Below are positions 13,013-17,335 of a stretch of DNA of 17,335 bases, in pieces; within the stretch, counting starts at the first letter, position 1; every line of letters begins with the position of its first letter. Below the pieces are notes generated by a model that was not told the origin of the DNA, did not search any database, and saw only the letters and a program-made list of their open reading frames with translations. The stretch is from the NCBI GenBank assembly GCA_051866595.1, contig JBJDXI010000031.1, positions 1-17,335 on the forward strand, given 5' to 3'. Position numbers and translations under genes: made by a program. The stretch comes from UBA7702 sp051866595. GTDB taxonomy: Bacteria; Bacillota; Dehalobacteriia; UBA7702.

Positions 13013-13888
13013 ATGAGAGATTTGAAAATAACCGATGTGCGTTCCCTTCCCGGTGACAGCGGCTTTTTGATCGACGACGGCAAAACTTCGGTGCTGGTCG
13101 ATTCCGGTTTCGCCTTTACCGGCGACGCCGTGGCGGAGAATATCCGAAAAGCCTTGGGAGAACGGCCCCTTGACCATATTTTTCTGACCCATTCCCACTA
13201 TGACCACGCTTTGGGTTCCGCCTACGCGCTGAAATACTGGCCCGAAGCGCAGGTTACCGCCGGAGAATACGCCACGAAGATTTTTCAGAAGCCCACGGCC
13301 AAAAAGCTCATGCGGGAAATGGACCGCAAATTCGCCGACCGCTGCGGTGTGGGCGAATACGAAGATCGTGTGGATGATCTTCGGGTGGATCGTCCTGTGA
13401 AGGACGGCGATGAAGTTACCGCCGGGGATATGGTCTTTACGGCGGTGAATCTGCCGGGTCACACCAAATGCTCCGTCGGCTTTTATATGGAAGAAAATAA
13501 AATGCTCATCAGCACCGAGACCATCGGCATCTACGCCGGGGACGGCATCATTTTCCCTTCTTATCTGGTGGGGTACCAAATGGCGCTGGATTCCATCGAA
13601 CGGGTGGAAAAGATGGATATTGAAAATATCCTCCTGCCCCATTACGGTCTGCTGGATAAGGAACAGACCCGTTTTTATCTGGACAACGCGAAGAAAAACG
13701 CGGTGGAAACCGCCGTGGAAATGGTTCAGATCATGAAAAACGGCGGTACAAAAGCAGAAGCGGCGCAGTTCTTTAAAGATAAATACTACAAAGGCAGTGT
13801 CAAAACGATCTATCCCAAAGACGCCTTGGATCTGAATACGGAAATCATGGTAAATCTGCTGGAAAGAGAGTGCATTAAAGGTGAATAA
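13013..13888 (+). CDS. metallo-beta-lactamase-fold hydrolase
   Basis: 291 residues, cytoplasmic, no signal peptide. The two-metal site is visible: HSHYDH (60-65), His150 in LPGHTKCS, and the final His210 in LLPHYG. The residue usually Asp in the fourth motif appears to be Glu169 (ISTETIG), a conservative change. A C-terminal helical part of about 80 residues follows (EQTRFYLDNAKKNAVETAVEM). MBL-fold proteins hydrolyse thioesters, lactones, phosphodiesters or other esters; the substrate here cannot be predicted. The start has AAAAGGA 9 bases upstream. The gene follows the HTH-SOR gene by 94 bases with its own strong promoter, and a terminator follows at 13896-13926. A joint role in redox defence is possible from context only. 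Confidence 0.9.
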   Translation: MRDLKITDVRSLPGDSGFLIDDGKTSVLVDSGFAFTGDAVAENIRKALGERPLDHIFLTHSHYDHALGSAYALKYWPEAQVTAGEYATKIFQKPTAKKLMREMDRKFADRCGVGEYEDRVDDLRVDRPVKDGDEVTAGDMVFTAVNLPGHTKCSVGFYMEENKMLISTETIGIYAGDGIIFPSYLVGYQMALDSIERVEKMDIENILLPHYGLLDKEQTRFYLDNAKKNAVETAVEMVQIMKNGGTKAEAAQFFKDKYYKGSVKTIYPKDALDLNTEIMVNLLERECIKGE

Positions 13889-13895
13889 ACAGAGA

Positions 13896-13926
13896 AGAGA
13901 CAACCATTCAACGGTTGTCTCTTTTT
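13896..13926 (+). terminator. terminator between convergent genes
   Basis: AGAGACAACC (13896-13905) pairs perfectly with GGTTGTCTCT (13913-13922), followed by T residues to 13926. The opposing gene ends at 13930, so it may serve both strands. Confidence 0.9.
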
Positions 13927-13929
13927 GAA

Positions 13930-14580
13930 TTATTCATACCGAGCGCCGGATTCGTTGGTGAAGGAGCGGCGCAGGGCTTCGGCTTTTTCGTTGAGAAAAA
14001 GCCGGGCCTTTTCCGGGATGGGGATGGTTTCCGTTTCGTTCTGGCGGAAGTTTAAGATATAGAGGGCGGAATTGCAGTCGAGAAAAACCAGGTCGAAGCG
14101 GCGGGTTTCGGATTGCTGGATTTTCGCCATCTGTTTTTGGAGCCGTGAGACGGTTTCCTTCTCGGGTTCGGCGTGGGCGAAGAGGTAGAGGGCGTTGGTT
14201 TCACAGCGGTGATAGTTGGTGTTGAGTTTCGCCAGTTTGCTTCTGAATCGGACGATGATTTTTTCCTCGCAGGGAACGCTGTGGGTGCCGTCATCCAGCA
14301 GGGCCCAGAGGCGGTCGTTATAAAAGTAGAGGCGGTCTTTGTAACGCAGGGCGGCTTCCTCGGGGATTTCGGCTTTATGTTTGCCCAGATAGGTTTCAAG
14401 GAAATTTTCCTCCTGACCGTCTTTGGGCAAGAGGGCCTGGCTGACCTCGATGCCGATGCCGGCTTTTTCGTGATACCAGTCGGGGCTTTCCCATTTGACA
14501 AAGCCTTTTTGATAGCCGCTCCAGAAATATTTCAACGCCGTGATGGCGTAGATTTCGTTGAGAAATTTTTCGTAAGCCAT
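13930..14580 (-). CDS. uncharacterised protein, possible PD-(D/E)xK-like fold
   Basis: 216 residues on the minus strand, starting at the ATG complementary to 14578-14580 with AAAGGAG 7 bases upstream. A 16-residue extension upstream has no ribosome site. I do not recognise the family. Visible features are an N-terminal helical part (EKFLNEIYAITALKYF), then KWESPDWYHEKAGIGIEVSQAL (29-50, Asp34 and Glu45), a glutamate/lysine-rich middle, and a hydrophobic strand RFDLVFLDCNSALYILNF (161-178). The PD-x10-IGIEVS arrangement resembles degenerate restriction-endonuclease-like folds, in which the usual Lys is replaced. This is a guess. No signal peptide or membrane helix. It is monocistronic and shares the 150-base divergent promoter region with the DMT transporter. 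Confidence 0.75.
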   Translation of the reverse strand: MAYEKFLNEIYAITALKYFWSGYQKGFVKWESPDWYHEKAGIGIEVSQALLPKDGQEENFLETYLGKHKAEIPEEAALRYKDRLYFYNDRLWALLDDGTHSVPCEEKIIVRFRSKLAKLNTNYHRCETNALYLFAHAEPEKETVSRLQKQMAKIQQSETRRFDLVFLDCNSALYILNFRQNETETIPIPEKARLFLNEKAEALRRSFTNESGARYE

Positions 14581-14599
14581 ATGTTTGCTCCTTTGTTCT

Positions 14600-14628
14600 A
14601 TCATATCATGTTTTTTGTGAATTTCCAA
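14600..14628 (-). promoter_or_regulatory. promoter of the minus-strand gene
   Basis: On the minus strand TTGGAA (complement of 14623-14628), a 17-base spacer and TATGAT (complement of 14600-14605), with TG one base before the -10 (extended -10). Confidence 0.75.
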
Positions 14629-14667
14629 ATGAAAAGCGATTTTTTCTTTTCAGAGCGAATCTCTTCA

Positions 14668-14676
14668 TGATATAAT
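14668..14676 (+). promoter_or_regulatory. extended -10 promoter of the DMT transporter gene
   Basis: TGATATAAT is a perfect extended -10 (TG-N-TATAAT). No good -35 is seen, which is common with extended -10 sites. It is divergent from the minus-strand promoter 40 bases away. Confidence 0.65.
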
Positions 14677-14730
14677 AATATATCAATGATCAGTGGATTT
14701 TGTGAAAATCCGGCGGAAAGGAGTTCGTAT

Positions 14731-15639
14731 ATGTCGTTGGACGCGGAGAAAAAAGCCATGGCGGCGGCGTTTTTTGCCTGCTTCGTTTTCGGTCTCAGCT
14801 TTCTTTTTTCCAAAATGGCGCTGGAAATCGTTTCTCCCGCCGTTTTGCTGACCTTTCGTTTCGGCCTGGCCTTTCTGCTGATGAATCTGCTTCTGCTCAC
14901 GGGAAAAGTGCGGCTGAATCTGAAAGGCAAAAACCTGGGCGGACTCTTTCTCCTTGGTTTATTGCAGCCGGTGATCTATTTTTTCTGTGAAAATTACGGG
15001 ATTCAGATGACCACAGCGACTTTTTCGGCGGTGATCATCGCCCTGATTCCCATCGCGGCACTGCTGGGCGGCATGATCTTTTTAAAGGAAATCCCGTCTC
15101 TTCTGCAGACGCTGTTTCTGATTCTCTCCGTGGCGGGGGCGGCGGTGATGGCGCTGTGGAAGGGCAGCGAGGGTACGATAACGCCCTTCGGCGTGATCCT
15201 GCTTTTCGGCGCGGTGATCGCCTCGGCGTCCTTTAACGCCCTTTCCCGGAAGTTTTCCGTTTCCTTCACGGCCTTTGAACGGACGTATATGATGTTTGTG
15301 GTGGGCCTTATGTTTTTTCTCCCCGTTTCCCTCTGGGAAACCGGTTTCAGCGGGGCAAAGCTCCTTTCGTATCTGTGGTATCCGGAAGTTTTCGCCGCCG
15401 CGGTGTTTTTAGGGGCGGTCTGCTCTTTTCTGGCTTTTCTCTGTCTCAATTACGCCAATACCCATCTGCCGGTGGCCCGCACCACGGCTTTTTCCAATGT
15501 GACGACGGTGGTTTCGGTTTTCGCCGGCGTGCTCTTTCTTCATGAGGAATTGACCCCCGGCACGTTGGCGGCGTCTCTCATGATCATTGTGGGGGTATGG
15601 GGTGTCCAGCGTTTCCGGCGGGAGACGGAAATCCATTGA
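14731..15639 (+). CDS. DMT superfamily transporter, two EamA domains
   Basis: 302 residues from ATG 14731 (AAAGGAG 7 bases upstream; an upstream in-frame ATG at 14686 has no such site). About ten membrane helices form two EamA repeats. The first contains FVFGLSFLFSKMALEI, then LTFRFGLAFLLMN and SAVIIALIPIAALLGG. The second begins near FGVILLFGAVIASASFNAL and contains RTTAFSNVTTVVSVFAGVLFL, then LTPGTLAASLMIIVGVW. It is a ten-helix permease of the RhaT/YdcZ-like class for metabolites or amino acids; substrate unknown. It appears monocistronic. No hairpin follows before the next promoter at 15657. Confidence 0.92.
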   Translation: MSLDAEKKAMAAAFFACFVFGLSFLFSKMALEIVSPAVLLTFRFGLAFLLMNLLLLTGKVRLNLKGKNLGGLFLLGLLQPVIYFFCENYGIQMTTATFSAVIIALIPIAALLGGMIFLKEIPSLLQTLFLILSVAGAAVMALWKGSEGTITPFGVILLFGAVIASASFNALSRKFSVSFTAFERTYMMFVVGLMFFLPVSLWETGFSGAKLLSYLWYPEVFAAAVFLGAVCSFLAFLCLNYANTHLPVARTTAFSNVTTVVSVFAGVLFLHEELTPGTLAASLMIIVGVWGVQRFRRETEIH

Positions 15640-15656
15640 TTTTCTTTGAAAAATAC

Positions 15657-15684
15657 TTGCACAATACGGCTTTGATGATATAAT
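15657..15684 (+). promoter_or_regulatory. promoter of the small-protein gene
   Basis: TTGCAC (15657-15662), a 16-base spacer and TATAAT (15679-15684) with an extended TG (TGATATAAT from 15676). Confidence 0.8.
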
Positions 15685-15720
15685 AAAAGAAGAATCTTTT
15701 GAAAAAAGGAAGCGTTTCCT

Positions 15721-15885
15721 ATGGTGAATAATTACGATAAACACGTGGAATTGATGACGAGAAATCTGAAGGATCTCGGGATTCAGATGAAGAGCGTTTC
15801 GGCGGAAACAAAGAAAACGGTGTATACCGATGACCATCCTTACAGCACCGCCGGGAAAATGTTTGAGGACTGCTGGGAAGACTGA
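15721..15885 (+). CDS. 54-residue small protein of unknown function
   Basis: The ATG at 15721 opens a 54-codon frame (MVNNYDKHVELMTRNLKDLG, then KTVYTDDHPYSTAGKMFEDC near the end) closed by TGA 15883-15885. It lies exactly between a near-consensus promoter and a strong terminator, so I think it is real although small. It is soluble, charged and probably largely helical at the N-terminus. There is no signal peptide or membrane helix and one Cys (51). I do not recognise a family. The ribosome site AAAGGA (15705-15710) is 10 bases upstream and lies in a small hairpin (AGGAA-GCGT-TTCCT, 15707-15720) that abuts the start codon, so translation may be controlled. Confidence 0.75.
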   Translation: MVNNYDKHVELMTRNLKDLGIQMKSVSAETKKTVYTDDHPYSTAGKMFEDCWED

Positions 15886-15889
15886 ATGT

Positions 15890-15933
15890 AAACGCGCAGG
15901 TAAAGGAGGGTTTCTTTTGCCGCGCGTTTTTTT
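15890..15933 (+). terminator. terminator of the small-protein gene
   Basis: AACGCGC (15891-15897) pairs with GCGCGTT (15922-15928), extended inward by GGTAAAG with CTTTTGCC. T residues run to 15933. Confidence 0.85.
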
Positions 15934-16011
15934 GTGTTTTGAATATAACAGATCTTTATTGGTTTTTTTATGGTTTTTTAAGATTTTCCTTATTCTTTTT
16001 TTAGGAACCCT

Positions 16012-16020
16012 TGCTATACT
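16012..16020 (+). promoter_or_regulatory. extended -10 promoter of the secreted-protein gene
   Basis: TGCTATACT (TG-N-TATACT) lies 57 bases before the start codon. The preceding DNA is very T-rich and has no clear -35. It begins after the terminator at 15933. Confidence 0.6.
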
Positions 16021-16077
16021 GAGACTGTGAAAAGGATCCTGTGAAAAAATTCCAAAGAAATAAGGAGGAATGAAAAA

Positions 16078-17199
16078 ATGAAATCGAAACTGTTTACCAA
16101 ACGAATGACCCGAGGAATTGTCTGCGGCCTCGTGGGGGTCCTTGTCCTCTCTGTTTCCGCCTTCGCGGCTTACGGAAGCACCAGCGGCTACGGTAAGTAT
16201 AAAGACGCTCTGACCAAATTGGTTCTGGATACCGATAATGTGACGATGAAATTGAGCGCCGGCGTTTCCTACGATGGCGATACTCCTTTTAAAAACGCCA
16301 TGGTTTATAAGTACGACGGTAAAAACTTTTCCCGTCACGAAAAAACTGTGAGTTGCATGGATAATAATTCCGATGAATGGTACTATTCGGTCATCGACGG
16401 CACCGCTACCCAGTTCTGGGCAGACGATAACACCTATGGCCAGTATCCTTACGAAGGTGAAACCAGTTTCCTCGATATGGGTGACTACTCCGATAAAATG
16501 GTGAAATTCCTTTCGGTGTTTGCCGATACCGTTGTGGGTGATCTCAAAAACAATGTGGTTCTCGTCAACGATGAAGACGGTATCCGCAGCTATTCCCTGG
16601 ACGTTACCGCCGATCAGGTTCCCGCGCTGATCAGCGCCGGCCTCGATCTGGTATTGGCTCGGGAAAACGGTGATAACTACACCACTTATGAAGATTACGA
16701 TGCCAGTTACACCGTCTATTACGAAAAAACCAAAGGCGAAGCACTCCCCGAAGGCTACTTTGATACTCTTTATGACGACGATGATCAGGCCCAGTGGGAT
16801 GAATACAATGAATTAACCGAAGCCATGGATAAGGAATACAACGATATTCTTCAGAACCAGTACGGCGGCAAAGGTATTCTCTATATCAAAGCCGACGGAA
16901 CTTATCAGCATTATGATACTTATTCGGAATACGCCGTTGATGCCCAGTACGGTACGCAGGACTTTGCCGCGTATCTCGGTAAAAACGCGGTGCTGAGCAA
17001 TGTGAAGTTCAACTTCTCCCTCGATGAAAAAGACCGCCTTGTGAGCAACGACGCTGTTGTGACTTTCAGCAGTACCGATCCGAAAGGCGCCGAACATGAA
17101 GTAAAGTGCAGTCTCTCCCTGAAATTCTCCGATTACGGCACTACTGTTGTGACTCCCTTTGATACCGGTGACCGCACCAAGGAAACTTACGAAGATTAA
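16078..17199 (+). CDS. secreted acidic protein of unknown function
   Basis: 373 residues. A clear Sec signal peptide: basic MKSKLFTKRMTRG, hydrophobic core 14-28, cleavage expected after SAFA (about residue 30). There is no lipobox, so it is probably released or wall-held. The mature part is rich in Asp, Glu, Tyr and Thr and has few Cys. Beta-rich stretches such as NVTMKLSAGVSYDGD, then GDTPFKNAMVYKYDG, and near the end VKFNFSLDEKDRLVSNDAV resemble lipoprotein-like beta-sheet proteins. I do not recognise a family. AAGGAGG (16062-16068) is 9 bases upstream. An ABC-transporter ATPase gene starts 17 bases after the stop, so the two are probably one operon. The protein may be an accessory component or substrate of that exporter, but nothing shows it directly. 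Confidence 0.85.
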   Translation: MKSKLFTKRMTRGIVCGLVGVLVLSVSAFAAYGSTSGYGKYKDALTKLVLDTDNVTMKLSAGVSYDGDTPFKNAMVYKYDGKNFSRHEKTVSCMDNNSDEWYYSVIDGTATQFWADDNTYGQYPYEGETSFLDMGDYSDKMVKFLSVFADTVVGDLKNNVVLVNDEDGIRSYSLDVTADQVPALISAGLDLVLARENGDNYTTYEDYDASYTVYYEKTKGEALPEGYFDTLYDDDDQAQWDEYNELTEAMDKEYNDILQNQYGGKGILYIKADGTYQHYDTYSEYAVDAQYGTQDFAAYLGKNAVLSNVKFNFSLDEKDRLVSNDAVVTFSSTDPKGAEHEVKCSLSLKFSDYGTTVVTPFDTGDRTKETYED

Positions 17200-17216
17200 C
17201 GGCAGGTAATAAATCC

Positions 17217-17335
17217 ATGAATACGATTTTGGAAGTGGATCGTCTTGTCAAAAAGTATAAGAACGGCCGCGGGGTCGATGACATCTCCTTTTCCGTTAAG
17301 GAAGGGGAGGTCATCGGCCTTCTGGGCCCCAACGG
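17217..17335 (+). CDS. ABC transporter ATP-binding protein (3' partial)
   Basis: ATG 17217 opens a frame that runs off the window after 39 codons. The N-terminus ILEVDRLVKKYKNGRGVDDI, then SFSVKEGEVIGLLGPNG, is the standard start of an ABC ATPase. It ends inside the Walker A loop (GPNG, where GKST would follow). The style (KKYKNGRGVDDISFSV) resembles ABC-2 type export ATPases. A weak AGG at 17203-17206 is the only ribosome-site candidate, so coupling to the upstream secreted-protein gene is likely. Confidence 0.9.
   Translation, partial: MNTILEVDRLVKKYKNGRGVDDISFSVKEGEVIGLLGPN

Noticed and set aside
1..17335. CRISPR array, insertion sequence or transposase
   Set aside because: No regularly spaced short repeats and no transposase-like protein on either strand. 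The only repeats are the Ltp units and the DUF5714 duplication.

Overview
The window looks like a chromosomal segment of an endospore-forming Bacillota bacterium, probably a Clostridia-like anaerobe of moderate GC. The evidence is the gene order xerD - deoB - pdp - dacF - spoIIAA - spoIIAB - sigF, which resembles the Bacillus/Clostridium sporulation locus. Strong Shine-Dalgarno sequences, vegetative TTGACA/TATAAT-type promoters and a complete superoxide-reductase fold support the same reading. I cannot name a genus from the sequence alone.

Layout. 1-5966 (+) is a compact core block: the end of a XerD-type recombinase, nucleoside salvage (deoB, pdp), a sporulation-type D,D-carboxypeptidase (dacF), the spoIIA operon and a YpsA-like SLOG protein. 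5985-6505 holds a bidirectional terminator, a tiny winged-helix gene on the minus strand and a tRNA-Leu(TAG) with its own promoter and terminator. 6506-9560 is an AT-richer accessory stretch. It contains a zinc-ribbon/membrane protein with three Ltp-type repeats, a gene-poor segment that may encode a structured RNA, a decayed 5' copy of the downstream DUF5714 gene, and an acyltransferase-3 gene broken by a one-base frameshift. 9640-12210 (+) holds a MATE efflux protein, an intact cysteine-rich DUF5714-type protein and a five-helix EamA-like membrane protein.

12276-13926 holds a probable redox pair. The first gene encodes an XRE helix-turn-helix fused to a full desulfoferrodoxin/superoxide-reductase module. 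The second, under its own promoter, encodes a metallo-beta-lactamase-fold hydrolase. 13930-15639 holds a divergent pair: an unrecognised minus-strand gene and a ten-helix DMT transporter. 15640-17335 has a 54-residue small-protein gene, a secreted acidic protein, and the start of an ABC-transporter ATPase cut by the window edge.

The core block links pentose and nucleoside recycling to sporulation, as in relatives. SpoIIAA and SpoIIAB control SigF, but this SigF is markedly shortened in region 3, the part that SpoIIAB holds in known structures. The most unusual object is the HTH-superoxide reductase fusion at 12331-12918. It keeps all the iron ligands but lacks the usual catalytic lysine, which suggests a sensor rather than an enzyme. 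Palindromes lie directly on its own promoter.
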